A stretch of 64,000 nt of DNA. Source: CALLPQ01 sp038531745. GTDB lineage: Bacteria; Pseudomonadota; Alphaproteobacteria; Caulobacterales; Parvularculaceae. A program made the translations under genes and the position numbers. Shown piece by piece: positions 25,407 through 33,845 of this stretch. The stretch is taken from positions 1 to 64,000 of the forward strand of contig JBCBBJ010000014.1 of assembly GCA_038531745.1 (NCBI GenBank), written 5' to 3'. Numbering within the stretch: the first letter of the stretch is position 1; each line of letters begins with the position of its first letter. Below the pieces are notes generated by a model. That model searched no databases and was not told where the DNA came from. It saw nothing but the letters and a program-made list of their open reading frames with translations.

Positions 25407-26992
25407 GCCCCCTGTTCGGTCCTGGGCGTGTCACCCATTGTCACATCGCGCAGGCTGATGCTGGCAAGGGGGGCATCGCGCCAGAAGCCGCTAAGGCCCG
25501 TGCGGCAAACGGTCAGCGACGGTAACTGAAACAAATAGACGTTCACCGCGTCCTGCGTGATCCGGGTTTGGATTTTTCGAAGGATGTTCATACGCTGGCG
25601 GGGGAAGGCCGCTGTGCCAAGCTCTGTCACCAGCGATTGCACCGCCGCATCGTCATAGCCAAAATAATAATCGGGGCGTCCATAAATATCGATATCGTCA
25701 GGTTCGGTGTGGGCGACAATCGTCAGGTCAAAATCTTGGCGAAGAAAAACCTGATCGATCCACTGGGCCCATTCGATATTTTCCACCGTCACGCCAAGAC
25801 CAAAGGCCCGCAATTGCGCCGCGATAATTTCGCCGCTGCGCCTTGCATAGCTGGTTGGGGGCAATTTCAGCGATAGGGTAAGACCATCCCCGTACCCCGC
25901 TTGCGCCAATAGGGTTCGGGCCCGGTCATGGTCTTTGGGGTATGCCGAAGACAGATCAATATGGGCGTCGCCGCCCGGTGGATAGTGACTGTAAATCAGC
26001 GCGCCATACCCAAAAAGCGTGCCGTCGAGGACGGCTTGCCGGTCGATAATATGGGACAAGGCCTGGCGCACCCGTTTATCGCTGAGGGCTGGCCGTCGGT
26101 GGTTCAGGGCAAGAATGGTTTCCCCTTGGCTGGTGCCAACCATGATGTTGAAATCTGCCCGCGCGGCGAACTGCGCCATGTTTTCCGGCGCTGGATAGCC
26201 CGCAAAAACGTCAATATCGCCAGCGCGCAGGGCCGTCTGCGCCACGCTGGGGTCGGGAATAAACCGAAAGCTCGCCGCACCGAGGGCCGGGGCCGGGCCC
26301 CAATAGTCTTCATAACGCACAAGATCGATCCGTGTACTGCGTTGCCAACGGGCAAAACGGAATGGGCCTGTGCCGATGGGCTGGGCGGCGTTGGTATCCG
26401 CGCTGCCCGCATGGACGATGACGCAATCCCCCCAGGTAAGCATTGTCAGAAATTGCGGGAAAGGCCGATCAAATGTGAACGCGATTTTGTGGGGGCCAAG
26501 GGCGCGCACATCGGTGATCCGGCGCAAGCGGGTTTGCTGGGCATTGCGGGAGGCCGGCCCCCGCGCGCGGTCAAAGGTGAACACAACATCTGCGGCATCA
26601 AAAACATGCCCATCATGGAAGCGCACGTGCTCGCGCAAGGTCATGGTCAGGCCGGTGTGGTCAGCGTTAAACGCCCAGTCAGTGGCAAGGCCGGGTGCGA
26701 TAGCGCCCCCACGGGTCAGGCGCACCAGCCCTTCAAAAATGTTGTTGAGAACAACCGCATCAATGGCTTCGGCGGCGCCCGCCGTGGGGTCAAGGTTGGG
26801 TGGTTCCAATTGTATGCCAATGACGAGGGGATTTGTTGGCCCCGTTGCCGTGCCGTTGGTCGTTCTGTTCTGGGGGCCGGGGGCAAAGGCAATGGCCAGC
26901 ACAACCGCAAATAGGGTGACCATGGCGAGAGCGGCACTGCTCATACGCGCCAGAAATTTGCCCGCCCACACGCGAGCCCTGTTCTGCGTCAT
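25400..26992 (-). CDS. ABC transporter substrate-binding protein, family 5
   Basis: About 530 residues. An N-terminal membrane or signal segment ('ALAMVTLFAVVLAIAFAPG') is followed by 'LVIGIQLEPPNLDPTAGAAEAID' and 'NIFEGLVRLTRGGAIAPGLATDW', the start of SBP family 5 proteins that bind peptides, nickel or other small solutes. 'PIGTGPFRFARW' and 'LNHRRPALSDKRVRQALSHIIDRQ' are further family motifs. The ATG at 26992 begins MTQNRARVW; the frame extends upstream to 27241 but without family sequence. The solute is unknown. It is the first gene of the operon and diverges from the HD-domain gene. Confidence 0.92.
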   Translation of the reverse strand: MTQNRARVWAGKFLARMSSAALAMVTLFAVVLAIAFAPGPQNRTTNGTATGPTNPLVIGIQLEPPNLDPTAGAAEAIDAVVLNNIFEGLVRLTRGGAIAPGLATDWAFNADHTGLTMTLREHVRFHDGHVFDAADVVFTFDRARGPASRNAQQTRLRRITDVRALGPHKIAFTFDRPFPQFLTMLTWGDCVIVHAGSADTNAAQPIGTGPFRFARWQRSTRIDLVRYEDYWGPAPALGAASFRFIPDPSVAQTALRAGDIDVFAGYPAPENMAQFAARADFNIMVGTSQGETILALNHRRPALSDKRVRQALSHIIDRQAVLDGTLFGYGALIYSHYPPGGDAHIDLSSAYPKDHDRARTLLAQAGYGDGLTLSLKLPPTSYARRSGEIIAAQLRAFGLGVTVENIEWAQWIDQVFLRQDFDLTIVAHTEPDDIDIYGRPDYYFGYDDAAVQSLVTELGTAAFPRQRMNILRKIQTRITQDAVNVYLFQLPSLTVCRTGLSGFWRDAPLASISLRDVTMGDTPRTEQGAC

Positions 26993-27174
26993 CGCGTGAC
27001 CCCGTGGCAACGGACATTGGGCTGATCGGTCATCTTCCGTTGGGCCCGTTTCGCGGCTACTGTCTTGACAAACATAAGAGAGCGGAGTTTGGCGCACGGC
27101 GCCGAGACCGGCAAGCCCCGAAAAAATGACGCCCATCACCCCGAAAAAGGGGCCACGGAAGGAAACAGCCCACC

Positions 27175-27810
27175 ATGCCAACCATGACGGATACGGATGA
27201 CCGCGAAGCCGATATCGCCGACAACCCACCCGGCGCAACACCCGCCCGCGCGAATTTTACGGCCATGGACCATTCCACCCAGGAAGATTGGATGAAGATC
27301 GCCGCCAGTTTTTTCCCGTTTGCGGCCCAGGGCGGGGCGCGGATCTTGAAGCATTTGTCGTTGCTTAAGGGTGATCATGGCGGGTTTGCCGTTGACCGGT
27401 TTGAACATTGCCTGCAAACGGCAACACGCGCGCACCGCGCTGGCCACGATGAGGAATATGTGGTGTGCGCTTTGTTGCACGATATTGGTGACATTCTGGG
27501 CGCGCACAATCACCCCGATATTGCCGCAGCTATTGTCCGGCCTTTCGTGTCGGAGGAAAACCACTGGATGGTTGCCCATCATGGCATTTTTCAGGGCCAT
27601 TACTATTTCCACTATCTGGGCATGGATCGAAATCTGCGCGATCAATATAAAGACCACCCCCATTTTGACCGCACGGCCCATTTTTGTGAGGCTTATGATC
27701 AGAATTCCTTTGAGCCGGATTTTGACACCATGCCCTTGTCGGCGTTCGAGCCTATGGTAATGCGCGTTTTTGAAAGCCCAAAACACCCCTTCATGATGCC
27801 AGCCACCTGA
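27175..27810 (+). CDS. HD-domain metalloenzyme, possibly PhnZ/TmpB-like diiron oxygenase
   Basis: The protein has 211 residues. The HD fold shows the ligand order H ('FEHCLQTATRAH'), HD ('LLHDIGD'), H ('HNHPDIAA'), H ('MVAHHGIFQGHYYF') and D ('CEAYDQNSFEPDFD'). Four histidines and two aspartates at these places fit a two-metal site as in PhnZ, TmpB and myo-inositol oxygenase, which use mixed-valent diiron to cleave C-P or C-C bonds. Ordinary HD phosphohydrolases can have a similar set, so the reaction is undecided. Good ribosome binding site (GGAAGGAAA) before the ATG. It is divergent from the peptide-type transporter operon. Confidence 0.75.
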   Translation: MPTMTDTDDREADIADNPPGATPARANFTAMDHSTQEDWMKIAASFFPFAAQGGARILKHLSLLKGDHGGFAVDRFEHCLQTATRAHRAGHDEEYVVCALLHDIGDILGAHNHPDIAAAIVRPFVSEENHWMVAHHGIFQGHYYFHYLGMDRNLRDQYKDHPHFDRTAHFCEAYDQNSFEPDFDTMPLSAFEPMVMRVFESPKHPFMMPAT

Positions 27811-27886
27811 TCACGGCCGCGTTGTGGTTGGAAGGGACGGACGATTGCGATAGGCTTGCCCAAGTTTTTATTCGGAGCCTTACCCC

Positions 27887-29332
27887 ATGCCCCTATCCCG
27901 ACTGACCTGCACCGCGTTGGCGGTTGCTGCTGCACTTTTTGTGATTGCCTGCAGCGGCGAAAAAAATGCCACCGCCGATACGCCCAAGGACGCTGACCCC
28001 GAAACAGGCGCAACCGAGCCAAGCGCCTTGGCCGCTGAAACAGCCGCCTCGGCCGAAGAGCGCGCCGCGCAAGAAGCTGACAGTGCTGCCGCGCTGGCGG
28101 CTGCGAATGAGGCCCTTGCCAAAGAAAAGAAAGAAGCCGCAACGCAGTTTCTGGCAGAAAATGCCCTGAGGGATGCGGTCACAGTTCTGCCCAGCGGCTT
28201 GCAGTATGAGATTGTTGAGACCGGCGTCGAGGGCGGTGACACGCCCGTGCGCGGTGAGATTGTTGAGCTTGATTATACGGGAACACTCATGGACGGGACG
28301 GTGTTCGATTCCTCGCGTGAACGCGGTGCCACCGCACGCTTTCCGCTAGAGGATGGCTTGATCGAAGGGTTCCTTGAAGCCTTGCCGCTGATGAGTGAAG
28401 GGGATCGCTATATTTTCACAATCCCCGCCACGCTGGCCTATGGCGAAACCGGTACACCGGGCGGACCCATTCCGCCCAACGAAGCTCTGACCTTTGACGT
28501 GAAGCTTATCCGTGTCCTGAATGCGGAAAAGAACCAGGCCATTGCCGATACGTTCTTTGCCGAAAACGCCAAGGCGGAGGGCGTCAAGAAAACCGGATCG
28601 GGTCTTCAATATAAAGTGATCAATCGCGGTGACGGGGCCATTCAGCCGCGTCCCGGCGACCAGATCAGCGTCCATTTTCGCAGTACACTGACAAATGGTA
28701 CGGAGTTCAACAATACCTATGTGCGCGGCCAGCCCCTGACCCTGCCGGTGGAAAGTGAAATTGCTGGCCTGACCGAAGGGGTCCAGTTGATGAGCCCTGG
28801 CGATAAGTACGCGTTTTTTATTCCGCCAGCGCTCGCCTATGGTGAGGCCGGAAATCCGCGCGGGCCGATTGGCCCCAATGAAGGGCTGATTTTTGAGGTT
28901 GAGCTTTTGGATATCACCAGCCCGGCGCGCAACCTGGAAAAAGCCAATGCCTTTCTTGCCGATAACGGGAAAAAACAAGGGGTAAAAACCACTGAAAGCG
29001 GCTTGCAATATAAGATTGTGAAAAAGGGGCCTGGCGGCACAAACCCCGTCGCCAGTGACCGAGTTAAAGTTCATTACAAAGGCACGCTGATAGATGGGAC
29101 TCAATTTGATAGCTCCTATGATCGGGGCGAACCGGCAACCTTTGGCCTCGGTCAGGTGATCAAAGCCTGGACCGAGGGTGTTCAGTTGATGACGGTCGGC
29201 GACACTTTTGAGTTTTTTGTGCCGCCAGCCCTTGGCTATGGGGCCCGTGGCACGGGCTCTGGCTCCATTGGCCCCAATGAGGCGTTGATTTTTACCGTTG
29301 AGCTGCTCGCCGTTAACCCTGACGACGAGTAA
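27887..29332 (+). CDS. Lipoprotein with three tandem FKBP-type isomerase domains
   Basis: The protein has 481 residues. A signal peptide ends in the lipobox VIAC (Cys22), then comes a long Ala/Glu-rich helix (about 45-90) like the dimerisation helices of FkpA. Three FKBP domains follow (about 100-210, 230-340 and 365-475). The third keeps the canonical pattern: VHYKGTL, FDSSYDRG, VIKAWTEGVQLM and PPALGYG. In the first the active-site Trp is Phe (LIEGFLEA). In the second it is Leu (EIAGLTEG), and FDSS has become FNNT. It is probably a periplasmic or outer-membrane-attached folding factor with one active isomerase domain. Confidence 0.9.
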   Translation: MPLSRLTCTALAVAAALFVIACSGEKNATADTPKDADPETGATEPSALAAETAASAEERAAQEADSAAALAAANEALAKEKKEAATQFLAENALRDAVTVLPSGLQYEIVETGVEGGDTPVRGEIVELDYTGTLMDGTVFDSSRERGATARFPLEDGLIEGFLEALPLMSEGDRYIFTIPATLAYGETGTPGGPIPPNEALTFDVKLIRVLNAEKNQAIADTFFAENAKAEGVKKTGSGLQYKVINRGDGAIQPRPGDQISVHFRSTLTNGTEFNNTYVRGQPLTLPVESEIAGLTEGVQLMSPGDKYAFFIPPALAYGEAGNPRGPIGPNEGLIFEVELLDITSPARNLEKANAFLADNGKKQGVKTTESGLQYKIVKKGPGGTNPVASDRVKVHYKGTLIDGTQFDSSYDRGEPATFGLGQVIKAWTEGVQLMTVGDTFEFFVPPALGYGARGTGSGSIGPNEALIFTVELLAVNPDDE

Positions 29333-29378
29333 GCACAGTTTTGGACGCCCGGTTCGCGCGGGCTCGATCGTGAGTTCA

Positions 29379-29412
29379 GGGGCAGGTCTTTTGTTGGGCC
29401 TGCCCTTTGTTT
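29379..29412 (+). terminator. Terminator after the FKBP lipoprotein gene
   Basis: GGGCAGG (29380-29386) pairs with CCTGCCC (29399-29405) across a 12-nt loop and is followed by TTTGTTTA. It lies 47 bp after the stop codon. Confidence 0.75.
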
Positions 29413-29458
29413 ATGTAACGAACCAGCGACGACTTTCACCCATCAGGAGGACCGCATC

Positions 29459-30649
29459 GTGGGATCAACAACCGCTAAAACTGCCAACGGTAATGCCAAC
29501 CGCGCGGCCTTTGCGACCCGCGTCATCCATGCGGGTCAGCATCCCGATCCCACCACCGGTGCGGTGATGCCGCCGATTTATGCAACCTCCACCTATGCGC
29601 AGGAAAGCCCGGGCATTCATAAGGGTTTTGAATATTCGCGGACCCACAACCCCACGCGCTTTGCCTATGAGCGGTGTATTGCGGACCTTGAAAACGGCAC
29701 GCGCGGATTTGCCTTTGCGTCGGGCATGGCCGCCATCGGCACCCTGCTGGAGCTTTTTCCCGCCGGTAGCCATGTGATTGCTATGGATGATGTTTATGGC
29801 GGTACCTTCCGATTGTTTGATAAAGTCCGTAAGCGGAGCGCCAATTTCGATTTCTCCTTTGTGGATATGACGGACCCCGAGGCGATCCACGCCGCCATCC
29901 GCCCTGAAACCAAAATGATCTGGGTGGAAAGCCCAACCAATCCGCTCTTGAAAATTGTGGATATTGAGGCGGTGGCAAAAATTGCCCGCCAACATAACGT
30001 ATTGCTTGGTTGTGATAACACATTCGCGTCGCCCTATTGCCAGCGCCCACTTGATCTTGGTGCGGATGTTGTGATGCATTCGGCAACCAAATATCTGAAC
30101 GGTCATTCCGACATGGTCGGCGGTATTCTTGTGGTCAAAGACGAGGCGTTGGGCGAAGAGCTTGCGTTTCTGCAAAACTCCGTTGGCGGTGTGCAAGGCC
30201 CGTTTGACAGCTTTCTTGCCCTGCGCGGGCTCAAAACTTTGTCCTTGCGGATGGAACGCCACTGTGAAACCGCAGGCGGTCTTGCTGAATGGCTGGAGGG
30301 CCACGGGGCGGTTGAGCGGGTGACTTATCCGGGGCTCGCCTCCCACCCCGCCCATGATGTTGCCGCACGTCAGATGCATGCCTTTGGCGGTATGGTCACA
30401 ATTTTTCTCAAGGGCGGTCTTGATGCGGCGCGCACCATGCTGGAGCGGGTTGAGCTTTTTACGCTCGCTGAAAGCCTCGGCGGTGTTGAAAGCCTGATTG
30501 AGCATCCGGGCATCATGACCCACGCATCGATCCCGCCGGATCGGCGCGCGGCCCTCGGCGTTGATGATGCGCTGGTGCGCTTGTCCGTTGGTATTGAGGC
30601 GGCTGACGATTTGCGCCGTGATCTTGATCAGGCTCTGGCTGGGCTGTGA
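29459..30649 (+). CDS. Cys/Met-metabolism PLP enzyme (cystathionine gamma-lyase/synthase family)
   Basis: The product is 396 residues. 'GFEYSRTHNPTRFAYERCIADLENG', 'ESPTNPLLKIVDIEAVA', 'DNTFASPYCQRPLDLGADVVMHSATKYLNGHSDMVGG' (PLP-binding Lys211) and the C-terminal 'TLAESLGGVESLIEHPGIMTHASIPPDRR' define the family. The presence of 'SLGGVESL' and Tyr/Arg phosphate-anchor residues suits cystathionine gamma-lyase or synthase better than methionine gamma-lyase; exact reaction is uncertain. The GTG start is supported by a strong AGGAGG site. A terminator precedes it, so it has its own transcript. Confidence 0.92.
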   Translation: MGSTTAKTANGNANRAAFATRVIHAGQHPDPTTGAVMPPIYATSTYAQESPGIHKGFEYSRTHNPTRFAYERCIADLENGTRGFAFASGMAAIGTLLELFPAGSHVIAMDDVYGGTFRLFDKVRKRSANFDFSFVDMTDPEAIHAAIRPETKMIWVESPTNPLLKIVDIEAVAKIARQHNVLLGCDNTFASPYCQRPLDLGADVVMHSATKYLNGHSDMVGGILVVKDEALGEELAFLQNSVGGVQGPFDSFLALRGLKTLSLRMERHCETAGGLAEWLEGHGAVERVTYPGLASHPAHDVAARQMHAFGGMVTIFLKGGLDAARTMLERVELFTLAESLGGVESLIEHPGIMTHASIPPDRRAALGVDDALVRLSVGIEAADDLRRDLDQALAGL

Positions 30650-30708
30650 GGGCACAGCGGTCTGTCTCAACCGAAAACCTCTGTTAATCCGTAAAGAAAG
30701 CATCAGTA

Positions 30709-33339
30709 ATGATTTCCTTCCTGACCCGTCTGGCCACTGTTATCGGTGTTGCTTGCCTTTTGCTTGTGCCCCTCGGCGGTGTTGGCCTGGCGCAGGCCGA
30801 ACCCATGGATTTTTTCAAACCTGAGGGGGCTGTCTATGATCCGGCGATCACAAAGCCGGAGGATTTTATTGGCTACGGGCTTGGCGAAAAACCGGTGCGC
30901 CATGATGTGATGGTCGGCTATTTACGCTCCCTGGCCCGTCAGTCTGCGCGTTTGCAGGTGAGCACCATTGGCCGGTCCCATGAGGGGCGACCGATCCTGT
31001 CCTTTGTTGTGTCCGCGCCGGAAAATATGGCGCGGATTGACGAGATTAAAGCCAACCATAAAGACCGCCTGGCCGGGAAGGGTGATGAGGCTGCCGATCC
31101 GGTTATTGTCTGGCTCAATTACGGGGTACACGGCGCAGAGTCTTCCGGTATGGATGCGGCGATCCCGACACTTTATCATTTGGCGGCGGCAACGGGCGAC
31201 GACATTGATGCCCTGTTACGCGACACGGTCATTGTGGTGATCGCGATTTTCAATCCGGACGGGCATTCGCGGCGTGTCAATCACGTCTACACGTTTGATA
31301 GCACCGTGCCGGTGACCGACCGTAATCACGAGGCTCATAACCTGTGGATTGAGGCGCGTACGAACCATTACTGGTTTGATCTGAACCGTGATTGGCTGCT
31401 GCTCACCCAGCCCGAGTCGCGCAGCTGGATCAAAGTTTGGCACGATTGGAAACCAAATGTCTCTGGCGATTTCCATGAGCAAGGCTCCGATGCCACCTAC
31501 TATTTTCATCCGGGGGAGCCCAAACGCAAAAATCCGCTGATCCCGGATCGTGAGCGTGAATTGCTGGCGAGCCTGGGTGAAGAACATGCCAATTGGCTCG
31601 ATAAACAGGGTGAGCTTTATACCGCCGAAGAAGGCTTCGATAATTTTTACATCGGCAAGGGCTCCACCTATCCGTCTATCAACGGGTCCGTGGGTATCTT
31701 GTTTGAAGCCGCGGCGGCGCGCGGCGGGGAGGTTGAGACGGTCAATGGCGTGCGCACCTATGCCCAAAACATTCGCCTGCATTTTAATACGTCGCTGACA
31801 ACGATTAGCGGTGCCCATAAAATGCGCGATGATTTGAAGACCTATCAGCGCGATTTCTTTGTGCGCGCCGAGCGGGCGGGCCGAAATGATGATCGCAAGG
31901 CGTTTGTCTTTACGGCGCGCGGTGATGCGGCGCGCACCCATGCATTTGTGCGACTCCTCAAAAGTCACGATGTGGACGTCTTTGCCCTCAATCAGGATAT
32001 CACCCTGGGCGAACAAAGCTTTGCGAAAGCCACAAGCTTCATCGTGCCGGTGGCGCAAGATCAGTACACAATGATCCGCGGTATCTTTGATCAGGTGACG
32101 GCGTTTGAGGAATCGGTTTTCTACGATGTTTCCGGCTGGACGCTGCCTTTGGCCTATGATCTTGACTACACGGTGCTTGATGCCTTTCGCTTCAGTCAGA
32201 ATCTGTTGGGGGCTGCGGCGAATGATAAGCCCGCCGCCGTGCCAGCGCCCACAAATGGCGCTTATGGCTATGTTTTTTCGTGGACGGATTATTATGCGCC
32301 CCGTGCCCTCGGCCGGTTTTTGCGGGCCGGTGCCAAGCCGCGCGTCTTTTTGCGCCCCAAAACACTGACCGTTGACGGCGAAACCGTGGAGTTTGACCGC
32401 GGGTCGATTTTCATCCCCGCCGTCACCCGCGAAAGTCTGACCGAGACCATTGATGGGAACAGCCTGCTCAAAACAGCAATCGAGGTCGCCGCCCGCGACG
32501 GGGTGCGGGTTTATCCGCTGCAGTCGGGCAATGTTGGCGCTGGGCAGGGCGATCTTGGTGCCCGAAGCTCCGTCCACACGGTGCGCGCACCAAAGGTGTT
32601 GCTGACATTCGATGATGGGCGCACCCGTTATGCGGCTGGTCAATTGTGGCATCTGCTCGATCATAAAATGCATATTCCGGTGACGTTACGCCGCCAGCGC
32701 GACATGGCGCGGATTGATTTGTCCGTATACACGCACATCCTGATGCCCGGTGGTGCGCGCAAGCCTGGTGCCGATCTGACCCGAAGCTTGCGCCGTTGGG
32801 TCAACGGGGGCGGCACCCTTGTTGCCACAAAAGATGCCGCCGTCTGGGCGCAAAAAACATTCCTCACCAAAGCTGATACCGCCGGCAAAAAAGACAACAA
32901 GACCGACGAAGGCGCGGCGCCATCCGGTGAAGCAATCCGAGCGAATTATGCCGATAAAACGCTCAACGATGCGGAGCACCTGATTGGCGGGGCGCTGTTC
33001 GAAAGCGATCTTGATATCTCTCATCCGTTGGGTTTTGGGTTTGCTGACCGACGGGTGGCAACCATGAAAGCGGGTAGCACGGTGCTGCGCGGTTCCGATG
33101 ATCCTTATGCTGTTGTTGGCGCCTATGGTGAAACACCGCTTCTGTCCGGGTACGCATCGGATCGGCGTCTTGGGGAGTTGAAACAGACACCGTCCCTGAT
33201 TGGTCAGCGGATGGGGCGCGGCGGCCTGATCCTGTTTGCAGATGATCCAGCGTTTCGGGCAACATTTCTTGGCGCGGATAAGCTGATGATGAACGCGATT
33301 TTCTTTGCTGACGCATTTCAGCCCGCACGCCTGCCCTAG
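30709..33339 (+). CDS. Secreted M14 family zinc carboxypeptidase
   Basis: The product is 876 residues. A signal peptide of about 30 residues ends 'GLAQAEP'. The M14 domain has the first zinc pair in HGAES (His141, Glu144), the third ligand in 'DFHEQG' (His256) and the probable catalytic glutamate in 'GILFEAAAARGG' (Glu333). The second half (about 390-876) is a large beta-rich region with no motif I recognise except a ThuA/glutamine-amidotransferase-like piece, 'LTFDDGRTRYAAGQLWHLLDH' and 'THILMPGG'. It probably trims peptides or peptidoglycan fragments in the periplasm or outside the cell. Family membership is clear; specificity is not. Confidence 0.9.
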   Translation: MISFLTRLATVIGVACLLLVPLGGVGLAQAEPMDFFKPEGAVYDPAITKPEDFIGYGLGEKPVRHDVMVGYLRSLARQSARLQVSTIGRSHEGRPILSFVVSAPENMARIDEIKANHKDRLAGKGDEAADPVIVWLNYGVHGAESSGMDAAIPTLYHLAAATGDDIDALLRDTVIVVIAIFNPDGHSRRVNHVYTFDSTVPVTDRNHEAHNLWIEARTNHYWFDLNRDWLLLTQPESRSWIKVWHDWKPNVSGDFHEQGSDATYYFHPGEPKRKNPLIPDRERELLASLGEEHANWLDKQGELYTAEEGFDNFYIGKGSTYPSINGSVGILFEAAAARGGEVETVNGVRTYAQNIRLHFNTSLTTISGAHKMRDDLKTYQRDFFVRAERAGRNDDRKAFVFTARGDAARTHAFVRLLKSHDVDVFALNQDITLGEQSFAKATSFIVPVAQDQYTMIRGIFDQVTAFEESVFYDVSGWTLPLAYDLDYTVLDAFRFSQNLLGAAANDKPAAVPAPTNGAYGYVFSWTDYYAPRALGRFLRAGAKPRVFLRPKTLTVDGETVEFDRGSIFIPAVTRESLTETIDGNSLLKTAIEVAARDGVRVYPLQSGNVGAGQGDLGARSSVHTVRAPKVLLTFDDGRTRYAAGQLWHLLDHKMHIPVTLRRQRDMARIDLSVYTHILMPGGARKPGADLTRSLRRWVNGGGTLVATKDAAVWAQKTFLTKADTAGKKDNKTDEGAAPSGEAIRANYADKTLNDAEHLIGGALFESDLDISHPLGFGFADRRVATMKAGSTVLRGSDDPYAVVGAYGETPLLSGYASDRRLGELKQTPSLIGQRMGRGGLILFADDPAFRATFLGADKLMMNAIFFADAFQPARLP

Positions 33340-33845
33340 CGGCCTCGCACCTCGCCTTGGCATTGCATGTCCCGTTAAAAAGTAACGCCGCCTCCGTGAG
33401 GAAGCGGCGTTACCCGGGATATCGCCGGCGGGGGAGAAGCCGACGATTACGGTCGACCGGTGCCCATATGGGCCCAGCCGTAATGCGTTCATGCAACACA
33501 AACTGTCCAATCTGTCGCAGGGTTTGTCAATGAACCGACAGCAACGCCTCAGCGCATAACGCGATATTATACCGGATTATATGCCTCTCACCAGACAGAA
33601 ATTTTGCATACCTGCCGCACCCCGAGCCGTCAATATTGGTCAAAATAAAAAACCTGTTTACCGCATATTTTCTGCGTACTTCGCTTTTTGCGAGAGCGCT
33701 TATGGTTAACGTTCTGGTGCAAGCTGAGTGGATTGGGCATATCTATCCCGGCGCTTCCTTATTGAAATTGAGTGACATGCGGGCGGGCCTCAAGGTGTTA
33801 ACCAATCGCAAAGGCGGCGGCGTGCGTCGCAAGGGATAAAAAATC
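33340..33845. other. Gene-free stretch with two nested inverted repeats
   Basis: Two structured segments stand near the left end. One is the hairpin GTAACGCCGC/GCGGCGTTAC (33382-33413). The other is a stem ATTACGG/CCGTAAT (33446-33484) that encloses the perfect palindrome GCCCATATGGGC (33462-33473). The right half is AT-rich (about 33590-33700) and probably holds the promoter of the symporter gene. A 67-codon frame at 33636 has no family likeness and is not called. Confidence 0.6.
33382..33413 (+). terminator. Hairpin after the M14 peptidase gene
   Basis: GTAACGCCGC and GCGGCGTTAC form a perfect 10-bp stem; inside it TCC pairs with GGA. It lies 43 bp after the peptidase stop codon. No T-run follows, so it is only a likely RNA 3'-end structure. 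Confidence 0.5.

Noticed and set aside
25928..26914. Open frame of 328 codons antisense to the solute-binding protein gene
   Set aside because: Shadow frame without family likeness; the gene on the other strand is well supported.
29465..30703. Open frame of 412 codons antisense to the Cys/Met PLP enzyme gene
   Set aside because: Same reason: it is a shadow of a gene with a clear PLP lysine and family motifs.
31216..32673. Open frame of 485 codons on the minus strand across the M14 peptidase gene
   Set aside because: It lies wholly inside a well-supported gene in another frame; GC-rich codon use keeps such antisense frames open. The translated sequence matches no family.
33382..33413. Possible small SRP RNA because of a GGAAGCGGC-like string
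   Set aside because: The conserved SRP loop sequences are absent; only a simple hairpin is present.
33636..33839. 67-codon frame upstream of the AGCS symporter gene
   Set aside because: The sequence has no family likeness and lies in the probable promoter area.
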